A program made the position numbers and the translations under genes. This document shows, piece by piece, positions 1 through 11,458 of a DNA stretch of 64,000 nt. The notes under the pieces are model-generated. The model did no database searches, had not been told where the DNA came from, and saw only the letters and a program-made list of their open reading frames with translations. How positions within the stretch are numbered: the stretch's first letter is position 1; every line of letters begins with the position of its first letter. Source of the DNA: Helianthus annuus (lineage: Eukaryota; Streptophyta; Magnoliopsida; Asterales; Asteraceae); contig NC_035437.2 of assembly GCF_002127325.2 (NCBI RefSeq), forward strand, positions 108,776,321 to 108,840,320. The letters run 5' to 3'.

Positions 1-401
1 CGTACACAAGAAAAACCCCACCTTTGTTACCCTCAATTGCGTTGATTATTTGTTGGAAAACTGACCGTTGCTCCTCAGTTAGCAAATTCAATTGATTACT
101 AAATTCAATTTCAAGATTGGTTTTGTCGTAGACAAGCTCCTCGTTAATCAAACGATTCTCTGAATCAGACATAGATGCATTATCTGGGTACGGCATTGTC
201 TCAAATCTTTTGAGTGATGAGTTGTTTCTAGCTAAGAATTTTTCAACTTCACTCAAAACATAGTTTTTAAGCTGCTCATCTGGAATTGATAAATCTGTAA
301 AAAATGAAAAAAAAAATATTATGTAATCAAAAAATATTTAATGAACCAAACAATATAACATAAATGAAACACAAAACCATGTTTTATTTAAAGCGAAATA
401 G

Positions 402-424
402 TTTTTTTTTTTTTTTTTTTTTTT
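402..424 (+). repeat. T23 homopolymer
   Basis: Twenty-three consecutive T on the plus strand, within the intron that separates the Rep region and the helicase domain of the Helitron gene. Confidence 0.9.
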
Positions 425-537
425 GGTATCACAACCAAAAACAAAAAAAGGGGAGAAAAACAACATTTTGTGTAAAAGAATTTACCTGGAACTCAATGAT
501 ATTTTCTAAGTCAGTAGATAAAGTCGTCTGTCATGTA

Positions 538-3500
538 TGTGACAACCCTCACTAAACCAGGTATCCGTACGGTTTAATTAATAATTAATTGTTGCTTGAT
601 TACTGTGCATAACTGAAATTACTGATGAACTGCTACTTGATTTCTGATACTTGTATATTCCTGCATCATACTTTGATTTCCGTCACTACATTATTTACAT
701 ACTGAACTCTAGTGACAAACATGATGCACAAAAGCACAGTAGCACTATGAACGGATAACCTATTGAACATGCTGATAAAGCCAGCATCAGGCAGACATTG
801 CCTCTAAGGCCTGTATGAGCCAGGAATATTTTACTACACCCATAGTGAGTGTAGGGATACAAGGGTTGTAGAACTGCGTCTCTAGGAATAAGTTACAATG
901 ACTGGATGTGCCTAAAACGTACACTAAGCACAAAACACAGCACTTTAATGAACAATTCAGCCTCTGGCTAGCTAATAAAGTGCCAAAACATGAGAAAAAT
1001 ATTACTAGACACTTTCCAAAGTGTCAGGAATAAGTTGTGTCACTTAAAAGGGCATTAACGACACTTAAAAGCTTGGTTAAGCACTTTAACGAATTACTAT
1101 CCAACCGAACAACCGGACTATACCCGGAACATGAAAATATTGTTAATAACACTATTTGTCTTTTTCTGAGCCAGTTAGGGTCCCTGAATACCCTAACACC
1201 CGCCATAAAACACAACACACAACTAACCAAGTTAACTACTTAACTAACCTACTTAACTTAACTAATAACCTAACTACTAGTTACAATCCAACCAAGACCC
1301 CCCCCCATGGCCGATTTCGGTCCCCATGTAACTAGAACATGTACCATTTTCATTATTTTAATGGCTCTTGTCTCATATCAAGAGGACATGTAATCCATTG
1401 GACTATAACCTAAATAATTGTCTATAAGTATCACCATATGCACATAAGAACATTCTCATCTCATAACACCACAAAACTACTCTCTCCCTCTTGCTCTACA
1501 TATCTCGGCCGAACACCCCCCTTTCCCTACATCCATTTTCGAGTTTGATCATCCCATTTCCAAGCATACACAAGCATCAAGGATCTCGTATTAGGAAGCT
1601 TGGTGCAAACGGAAGGCGAAGGACCTCTTTCTCTAGCTTTTATCCTCTCATTTTGCGCTTAGATTCTTCCCTAGCCTCGAGCTAGTGGTATGATGCTTAA
1701 ATCCTTTTCTTGAACTAATCTAAAGCGGTTAATATGTTGTGTAACGGTTAAAACTCGAAATCTTGCTAGATGAAGCTTTAAAGTTTACTAAAAACATGAA
1801 TAATGATGGTTAAAAGCTTACAAGTTGTGTAAATGTTGTAGTATTTATTTTGTGAGGTTATTTGGACCCGATCTATGTTGTGGTAGCTCGGATCATCATT
1901 TAACCCGGGTTGGTCATGATCATGAATCATGACATAAGGTTGTTTTGGATAAAACAAGGGTTAAAAGGTGAAACTCTACCACACGCGAATCATGAACTTG
2001 TGTAAAAGTGTTTTACTTGTGAAATAGTATTTAAAACTAGCAGATCTACGTATCTGCAGGTGGTATTTTCAAAGAACCACGTATCACAGAAATCATGTTT
2101 TCTAAAAAACGGATCTTACACTTACAAGTATGATTTTTAGAACACACAAGTGTGTAAGCACTTGTGTAACACAAAAGTTTCGACAAAATAACAATTTTTG
2201 TAAAAATGACGAGAAGTTGTAAAGATGGATTTTCTCTAAAAACGAGGTTTTTACGAGATCGAACTACTTTATATGAAGATCCACTAAATATAAGGGGATT
2301 TACACCATAGTTTTGGAAAAAACTACAAGTTCATGTGATTTCTGCAATTTACATACTTGTTAACTAGTTTGTTGCGTTGAAAATTGTTTTGATCGAATAA
2401 AGAAGTTGTTGAATTGTTTTGTAAAAGAAAAATGATACGCTTGAAAGCGTGGCCACCTCCAGTTACAGAGGAAACTCTGGCGAAATTTTTCCAAAAACCT
2501 AACACTTAGAAATATTTTCACTATAAGTGTTAGAAATACTTTTTGACATGTTTTCGAAATATAAGTTTCGCCACGACTTTATTTACAAATATCGGAGGTG
2601 GGATTTTCACAAAATTAAACGTGATAAATATATATTTATTTAGTAAATATATTTTCTCACAACATTATTTGTCACTATTTTGTGAAATGTATAAATATTA
2701 TTTTTAGAGTAAAAATAATATTTACGAACGTTAACGAATCCAAAATAATACGAACGCTTTCACAATAAATATATAAGTTACATTGGTAATTATTATTACC
2801 ACTCGATCGTTAAAACGTAACTTACGCATTATACGGAAATATTTATGAACGCGTAATTTTGTCGACGTATTATTTTTGGGGAAATTATGTGAAATGAAAA
2901 TATAATATTTTTGAGAAAAATACTTATATTTTGGAATTGGAAAATAATTATATATTAACTAAGACTTAATAATATATTTCGAGCGCACATGTATTAAATC
3001 CCCCATCCTTGGGAAGGAGATTAACTACCAAGTATATACGAAAAGTAAACACGAAATAGTTGCCTAACTATTTCCCAAGAACTTAAACCATAAAGCTAAG
3101 GCACGGCTGTCCGTCTAATAGAGTTAGTACATGTAGGTCGTTGCACAGCTGCTTGATTTGGAGTATACTTGGTAGAGACGCACCGACTGTGAGTTCATGT
3201 CCCCCTTTTCAACTTAACTGTTTTCAGTTTTCTAAACTGCGGGGGTGAAATACATGTTACTTTGATTTTGAATACTTTATACATGGTATGGTTAGCGTAA
3301 GGAGGTTTACTACTTTAGATCATGTGAATGGGTAGGCGGAAACTTGAGGTCATTAATCCTCAGGGTAGGACCGAGGGGCAGGAGCGATAGATCTATTTGG
3401 GTGTAGCGAGCCCAGTCCCAGGCCCAGCATAACGGACCTCGGGATGACTTTGTACCCGACGCATAAATCTGCTAGGTTTGAGCCTTCCTACTTGCATTTC

Positions 3501-3976
3501 ACACATGTCAATGGCCTTGCAAACCATTGGTGATCTCTTTTTCCTTATTTGCTACATACCAGGGTTTTGATAAATACAAAGGTTTATTTACTCACTTACA
3601 CATGAACTCGCTCAACATTATTGTTGATTTTTCAACTTACATGTATTTCAGGGAATTAAAGGATCTGGCACGGTATGGCACGTTTTCCCGCTGCACTAGT
3701 ACGAGGTCATCCGGGGTTTAGGGAATGTGACTCTTTCCTGGACAAGTCACAGTCCTTAAACTGTGTTTGTGTTATGTTGATGTTTATGTTTGTTGAACAA
3801 TGTTAAGGTTGTTAGGGTGTTTTCCCGTTAAAACAATGTTGTTGTTTTTGGATTATAAACTAAATTGAATGGATGATCTTGCATGATTTTAATTCATATA
3901 GCTTTGTTATGATTAAGCTATGGTATTAAGAAGTCACACCAAAATAACCACGCTTCCGCAAAGCCAGGGTGTGACA
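538..3976. mobile_element. Solo LTR, 3.44 kb, inserted in the Helitron helicase gene
   Basis: Begins TGTGACAACCC and ends GGGTGTGACA. It is flanked by a perfect 5-bp direct repeat ATGTA (533-537 and 3977-3981), as expected from LTR-retrotransposon integrase. No gag or pol reading frame lies inside. A TATA-like box (TATAAGTA, 1423-1430) followed by a CT-rich stretch around 1480 fits an LTR promoter read on the plus strand. Outside the insert, the helicase reading frame resumes on the other side. Family: the ends resemble long Ty3-gypsy LTRs (inference). Orientation is tentative. Confidence 0.8.
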
Positions 3977-6900
3977 ATGTATCTCCATGTGCTTTCCCAT
4001 ACAACCTCAGGTCTGGATAACGTATTTGTTAATAGCAAAGTAGCAAATAAATTACGAAGATACGAAGGGGATCCTGTTTCATTTGCTTCCTTGATTGCCT
4101 CAGTGTATTCTGTGTCATCTTCCAAAAGACCGAGTGCATAACATGCATCTCTAAATGTATCATATACCTTACCATCAACTGTTTTAATATCATCAAAAGA
4201 TTTTGGTCCTTTCACTTTGTTAAGAAGAATTCTTAAAAAATAGGCTTCCCCAAGAGACGGACTCACAGCGTGAATTCTCCCAATTGACTTATGTTTTTGT
4301 CTAGGTTCCCAACAACGTTTATCAAGCTTCCATACATACCAACTTGGAAACTGAACATATGTAAGTGTACGGGCCACTGTGTCATTCGGGTCTTTGTTAC
4401 ATTCCATCCAGGAAAGAAACATTGATGCTTTGACAGATGGTTTGTTAAGGACTTGATTAATATCCTCGTCGGGTCCAAAAACAACAGGTTGTTTTCCGGG
4501 AAGATGGAAAGGCAGCCTTGTAACAGAAGGAGTCCTGTAATGCACATCGTAGGCGAATATCCTCCAAGATGCCTCACAAGCTAAGAGATACCTACAATCA
4601 TAATATTCTTTGACCTCGTCCTCTTCTAGTTCTTCATTGTTATTATCATGTTGGACAACAGCAACGGTTGCTCTATCAGGGCCTTTATTTATATATTTAA
4701 ACAAATATTTAATTGATCCGGCTTGATTGCACCACTCAACATTTATATGGGCCTGGTACCGTTTCAAAAGTTTTTTTTTTGTATGGTACAACACTTCGGT
4801 TGTCTAAGTCGATTCCATTTTTTACTACAGAAGCACCATTATCTCTTCTTCTGTATATTGGAAATCCATTTGAATCCAGTGTAGTATGATCTTGAAATTT
4901 CTTTGGAAAACCCTTAGAACACTTATTGTCAACCATACATGGACAACTCAAATTAGCGTTACCACATGGACCATGAATCATATAGTCTTTCACAAGCGCA
5001 TATAATTATGCGTCTTCATCTTCATCAGGGATTTCTGCAGATATAAATGGATCAACATGGTCTACCGTCGGAAGTTTGGATTCATTTTCCAAGAATAAGC
5101 ATAGGTGGGCATGAGGCAATCCTCTCTTTTGAAACTCGATTGTGTAAACAACTATACAAAAAGAAATCATTAGTAGATTTAAATAATCTAATATGTATAT
5201 AAAAAGCAATTTGATAAAATACCTGCTGTAACTTTTCCAAATAGATGGCGTTCTTTAAAATCTTTGCAAATTGAATCCAACTTTATTTTAAACAATCTGC
5301 TCAGTACATCGGGCCTATCTTCAGGTTTAAGATTTGTGTCTCTAAGAAACCTTTTAACCTCAGGCCACTTTGGATTGCAAGTGATGGTTATAAAAAAAAT
5401 CCGGATAACCAAACCACTTACAGATAGCCATGGCATCTAAATAATTTTGCATCATATATCTAGCGCCACCGGTAAACGAAGAAGGCAAAAAGATTCGTTT
5501 TCCAACATTAGATATGTCTTGCTGGCCCTTATTTCTTAATTCACAGAGACTTTCATAGCTATCAGACCTTAGATTCTTTTGTTGAAGTCGTATGTAGGTA
5601 AGCCTTTAGCTCTCAATCATGGTATAGGCATCAACCAAGAATTGTTGGAAGAGTCTCCTTGAATTTAGAATCAATGAAAACTGATTAATTATGTCTTGCA
5701 CACGATATGCAAAGAACTCTCTCATTGTACAATTTGGACATTTCTTATTGATTACATCTACGACACCTCGATGAGGGATGTCAATTTTGTAACCATCATC
5801 TCCATAAGGGAACAAAATAGGATATTGAAGTGCAAGGTATGAAGGATGCAATTCACTAATTCGTTTCAAAGTACCTGTCTGCGTTTCAATAACTATATCT
5901 CTATTGTTGATTGTGTTTGCAATATCCCCAACAATTAGAGCAGCAACTTCACCACAGGTTGGTAAATTATACGTTCGTCCATCCTTTTCTCTAATACCAA
6001 TTAGACGAAGCTTGAGATTAAGATCAGGGTTTTCATGAAAACAGTCTCTAACCATCCTATAAGCTTTTACCAACTGATTTTCTGAATCTAAAACAACTTT
6101 TATATGTTTAATCAGTTTACGATCAAGATCAGCCACACTTGAGGAAGATGTATCCTTGGAACGACTGGTTAAAAAATAGCGGAGTGTCAAAAACATAAAT
6201 ATTAATCAAAAAAAATACTGAAGAAAGCTTCGGTGGGACAAAAATTTATAGTTTATTATAATTACCTAAAAACGGATTGTCTGTTGGAAAGTTCGTTTTC
6301 AGTATCGAATATGTAGAGCTGGCAAAATTTTGGTTGATCTCCGTTTTCCGGAAGCAGGCTTCCAGTGCTGTGATAGTTCTCACCACTAATTCTGTAGCAG
6401 AATGGTCCATTACCTCTATTAACAGTGGGATCAACCTTACCACCCATTGACGTGAAAGCAAACATGGAGTTATACCGTCGAATATTATTCAAAAAATGTT
6501 TGCTTTCTTTATCCTTATACATAAAAAGTTTCTTATAACTTGGGACAGCATCTTTATAATCTGGTAGCTCTACTTTGCCATAACCACAACATAAGAAATA
6601 GCATATTCTTCCTTTCTCTTTTCTTCCCCTTCCTTTTTCTGCATCCCATAATTTAGCATTGCATACTTCACAAGTAATACATTGGTCACCATGGTAGAAA
6701 TAATCTGTAAAGTTAGTTGAAGAAAAAAAGAATATTACTTTACGAACTAATATAAATATAAAAATAATATATACTATTTAAGTAATTTAATAAATAAAGT
6801 AATTGTGATTATACCTGTTGAAACTCCTTTGTAAATTGCCTCATCTGTAATTTCCTCTGTCGTCAAGTCAATCATTGGTATAGGAGATGTAAGCCGTGAT

Positions 6901-7119
6901 TTACTTAATAACTTACGTTTTCCTGATGACATCCTCTGTAAAGAAGAACTTTCGAGTATAGTAGATGTGTTGCTAGAAGTTGTGATGTTTGAAGATAGAG
7001 AGAAACGACGAATGTTTATTGAAGTAGTCAAGTTGTTTGTAAGACAACTAACATTACCTAAATAACATAATATAATCGAAGTTATTAAAATTTTTAAAAC
7101 ATATATATTGTATTTGAAA

Positions 7120-8977
7120 TTATATTTGCATTATTCGGTAAATATAATTTTTACTTGTAGGTACAACCGACGTTGTAGGAGTAACATTGTGCGTGTTGAA
7201 AGATATCAATCTTAAATCAGTAGAAGATGATAAATTATTGGAAGGGTATAATTTTCGTTGTTGTAGACTTGTAGATCTTTTACTGTCTAAATATAATTTC
7301 CTTAACCTCCGTCTCTCTTTGTAGTCATTTTGAAGAAAGTCTCGGGTCAAAAACTATAATATTATAAAAAAAACAGATAATTAACATATAAACATTCTCC
7401 AATTAATAAATAAAATTTTTCTTATAAATAGTATCCTACTTTAAACATTTATTAAAGTTTTACCTCCATATTCAATGGACGCCTCTGTTGTAACATTGAC
7501 CATGTCATGCGGAATGGATAATGAACCAGAAGTAGATGTTATAACATCTATTGATTGTGATGTACCTTTTTGCATGCTATAACGTTTACCATCGATGTAT
7601 AATTTTCTCAGTTTACGCCTCTCGTTACTCTCATCTTGAGTAAGTTTAGGGATGAAAACTTACAAACAATGATTAAATATAAAACACATATAAGCTACAT
7701 CAAATATTAATGGTACGGGTTAAATTGAAAATGTAAATATTATTAAGATAAAAACTTAAATAATACCGTTTGAAATGTTTCCCAAAGGTGTTCGATGCTG
7801 GACATCTGAGATAATAGGAAATACATGTGTATAAATACAATTAAAGTATTCGATATGCAAAGAACTCTCTCATTGTACAATTTGATGTATAAATACAATT
7901 AAAGTATTCGAAATAGGTAACTCTAATGTCTAATACAATGGCATGTTATTTGACAAAGGAGTAACAGAAATGAAGTTGTATTGCAGTTTGGTAGCATATT
8001 ACAATCTGCAGTAGTTTGAACGACGACAGAAAAAATGGATTGGGAATGGACCAGAACTGATACGTTTCTTTCTTTCCGGCTCAGAAAAGTTGTTGTAAGT
8101 TCTTAACTTATATATGTATTAGTAACATTTATATTTTATAGCACGTGGTTAATTAGATGCGTATAAATAACATTGATAACAAAAGTATCTGTGAACAGTG
8201 ACTGTATTAGCGAAAAAAGGTTAAGATATTCAGCTATTACGGACAAAAGGTTTAGATATTTAACTGTTTAGGACGCGTTCGTGGTCACATTATTATTATC
8301 AATTCATCTAACTTTAAAACTATTACATGAAAGTACGTTCCTTTGAGAGTTAGATTGTGTGTACAACTATTACCTGAAGATACATTCCTGAGAGCGTTAG
8401 AATGTGTTCGTAGGGACTGAGATTTCCGAGAATCCAAATACATTTTTCGTTGTCTTCGTCTCTCTTTCGCTTCCTTATTGGTATCAGGATTGCGAACTAA
8501 AAAAAATTAAAATTACAAATTACAAAGTATAAATAAAAACCAAACAACTATAACAGCACGTTAAAACATTATGCATATATGTGTGGATTATATGTATACC
8601 ATTAGTAATGTCTGAAAATGGAATCCTTGATATGCAACCTGCAACATCAATAATAAAAGCATACAAAAAGTAGTATATTTAAATGGTTTGAGCCATGTAT
8701 CTAACTAATAATCAATAAATTGAAAGATAAAGAAAATGCTACCACTTGAATTGTTTATATTGCAAGGCTGGTTGCCGAAAGACGAAGACTCAATCTTTGA
8801 TCTTTTCGACATGACTATAATTGTAAAATGGTAGATGAAAAATTAAATAAAGTGATATAAAATTAAGACTTTATTTCGATAAATTTATGAAATGGCACTT
8901 ACGGTTTGCAATGTTCTCATTCTGTACATCTTTTAATGAAGAAGAAAAAAAAATCATTTTTTGATCTTTTTGACATC
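7120..8977 (-). repeat. Duplicated N-terminal exon modules of the Helitron Rep gene
   Basis: Three separate minus-strand exon-like segments (about 8497-8385, 7668-7480 and 7345-7130) each encode a basic motif of the form ERRxxRKxYxDxK/R, embedded in otherwise different Ser/Thr-rich sequence. Two further segments (8977-8905 and about 8813-8755) both begin with the residues MSKRSK. They are separated by AT-rich intron-like DNA with GT/AG borders. This suggests repeated duplication of small exons encoding a basic, possibly DNA-binding or nuclear-targeting leader. The function is not known to me. Confidence 0.55.
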
Positions 8978-9059
8978 ACCGGAAATGTGATTAAAGTTAC
9001 TGCAATAAGAAGAAGAAGATCCAATTCTTAAATGTATAAACCTGAAGTAAACCAACAAA

Positions 9060-9135
9060 CATGAGGCTTATATAGGAAAAGAAATACGACTCTTCGTTCC
9101 AATATAAACAGTGGTTTACATATTTTTGGAATCAA
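9060..9135 (-). promoter_or_regulatory. TATA-like core promoter of the Helitron Rep gene
   Basis: On the minus strand CCTATATAAGCC lies about 90 bases upstream of the chosen ATG (8977). Around it is a block containing TTCCAATATAA that recurs, diverged, at about 9520-9600, so the promoter region appears to be duplicated. The upstream copy also has a TATA-like TTATAAAAAG. Confidence 0.5.
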
Positions 9136-10054
9136 TTTGATACTGTATCAAATGCTTCGATATTAATCCAAATATGATTGTTTTTTATATTTTTTCAATC
9201 ATCAAAAACTTACCAATAATATAGATATTTGAATTTCAAATTTTGAATTCTTAAATATCTAAGAATTCGATTTAGTAAATAAATGATCATAATCACTAAT
9301 ATGAAACTGTGGTACCCACGGGTAATAACCTATTACTAAAATATTGGTTTATTTTAGGATACAGTTATAATTTATTTAAAAAATTATTCACACTATTACT
9401 AAAAATATGAGATTGGTAATTAAAATTGTGTGAAACCATATATGTTTCGTAAACAATTGAAACATATCAATGATAAAAATGTGTATATTATAACATAAAT
9501 TGTATTAAACCAAGAAAAATGGGGCTTTTTATAAGAAAATGAATTGGGCCTCTTCATTCCAATATAACAGTGGTTTCCATTTATTGGAATCAATAAATGG
9601 ACAACCAAGCAGTTGTAAACGTCAAATAAGTTAAATTGCAACAGATTATCTTTATTTATGGTTGATAAGTTTTTCCAAATTTAAAATTACATATATTTTC
9701 ATACTTTCCAAGTATACGTTTTGTATTTTTGGTATGTTATCAATTACAATAATCAAACCACGGATAAATATTATAGCTGATATTATTACATTTCGAATAA
9801 CATGTTTTTTTACATACAAATGTTATAATGTTATAATACGTGTATTATAAATCGTAAAAATAACTTTTTTTGAAAACGTGGGAAGGAAAGAATCTTTGAT
9901 AATTTTGTAGAAGTTTAATACAGTTCAAATATATCGAACAACTAATATCATATATATCCAATCTAACATTGCATTTTAACATTTCATTGAAAGCTTAAAA
10001 AGTATATATATAAATAAGTAAAAGAATGTCATGTAACATAAAACAATGAGCGGG
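9136..10054. other. AT-rich spacer between Rep gene and RPA-like gene
   Basis: No supported gene. It contains the second copy of the Rep promoter block near 9500-9600 and otherwise low-complexity AT-rich sequence. Confidence 0.5.
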
Positions 10055-11198
10055 TCATTTTGTAATACAATCGCATGGAATAGATGATCGAATATTAAAA
10101 CCAAGAAGATGTGCTTCCGGAATTTTAGGCTCAAAAATGATGTTAGTCAAATCCGTTGATCTCAAAATGTTTCCTGCAAATTATATTATAGACTTTTAAA
10201 CAAATAATCGGGTAAACTTAAATGTTATTAAACAAAATAAATAAAACTAAAACACTTACTGGTGCTCCAGTAAACCAACTTGACCCGAGCAACGTATATT
10301 ATAGACTTTTTTTCTATATTCATTCGAGTTGAAACATATCTAAATCTTCTCATGTCATACAATTCCATTTCACTAACATGTCCCCTGCTAGATTTTAATT
10401 TATTCTTAAAAAGTAACTTTTAGATAATGTATAGTCACCAAAGAGTTGACTTACGTGAAATCTTGTAGGAATAACCTAAACATATATTTCTCTTTGTCTC
10501 TTTCGCCACATATTATTCTTCCAACAACATCTATAAAAGGTACAACTATTAACATAAGTATTCAAATAAATGAAAATAATATATTATAATAAATAATAGA
10601 TAACAACTATAATTAAACTTTAGACAATAACATGTAATCAATCAAGGTTAAAAGAAATTAAACTTACCAACAACATACTTTTCACGTCTTCTGTCATGAG
10701 CTAATGTTTTAATGCATGGTGTCAACGGGTACAAAAAAACCTTTAGGAGGATCAACTAAAAAAGGTGTTACTTTTGAAAATTCATTAAATACGATCTTTT
10801 TGTTTGTTGAAACAATGATGTAGCCTTCATATCTTGGATACTCATGATACATGAGATTTTCGATTTTGAATTGAGACAGAGAATATAGACCACCAACCAT
10901 CTTACTAAATGGGTATAAGTTAGTCAAATTAATAGGCACAATTGCTGCAATCTTCTGCCTCTAAAAAATCATGCAAAACGAATTTCAATTAAGTAAACTT
11001 AAACGAAATGTATAATTCAAAACTTTAGTAAACATGTTATGAAGTTACCTGTTGGTCGAGTAGAACAACAATCAATCTGTCTAACTCTTTGTCATGCCAT
11101 ACAAATTCAAAGCTAACAAAGATAATAGAATACCAAACACCATCTTCTTTCAAATCTGAAAACAAATCAACGGATTCCACTTTTGCCGTTTCCTTCAT
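10055..11198 (-). pseudogene. Helitron-borne RPA70-like OB-fold protein 2 (decayed)
   Basis: Starts at ATG 11198. Exon 1 ends in DQQ at a GT donor near 11050. Exon 2 (about 10960 down to 10680) encodes a stretch resembling an RPA70 DNA-binding OB fold (GGLYSLSQFKIEN...YIIVSTNKKIVF). A later segment has DVVGRI, matching the DVIGxV signature at the start of DBD-B in RPA-like proteins. The last segment ends in CITK and a TGA at 10055. A frameshift sits near 10712, and the middle exons are poorly conserved. Role by family: single-stranded DNA binding, presumably during Helitron replication. Exon borders are approximate. Confidence 0.6.
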
Positions 11199-11458
11199 TT
11201 AGAAAAGACTTACTTTAAAAAACATACAATAGCATAACAAAGCAATAATTCATGGAAAATGTTATCAACACAACGAATGACATACATACCAAAATGCAAA
11301 AGGAACATCTCTTATTAATATAATAGCAACCACACAAAAGGATAAAATCACGAATGTCTAACACGGGAACCATTAATAGGTTTACGAACAAACAAAAAAA
11401 CACACCACGAAAACATAAAAACCAATGAGATGTTCAAAACATTCGTAGTTGCGACAAA

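Larger units (their letters stand above)
1..8977 (-). pseudogene. Helitron Rep/PIF1-like helicase, multi-exon, broken
   Basis: Reading leftwards. The N-terminal exons lie between 8977 and about 6815. A zinc-finger-like exon (6266-6704) has several CxxC and CC motifs. The Rep region (about 6200-3982) has motif 1 FITITCNPKWPE, the HUH motif in GLPHAHLCLFL, and the Tyr motif in YLFKYINKG. After an intron (295-485) the start of the PIF1 helicase domain (1-294) runs off the window just before the expected Walker A motif. A short intron lies at 5152-5222. Breaks seen: stop codons near 5610 and 5007 and two in 486-537; frameshifts in homopolymer runs near 5390 (T run) and 4775 (A run); and a 3.4-kb LTR inserted at 538-3976. 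Reading past these breaks keeps good family similarity, so decay is moderate. Start chosen at the ATG at 8977, just downstream of a TATA-like box; the first exons are less certain than the rest. Confidence 0.87.
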
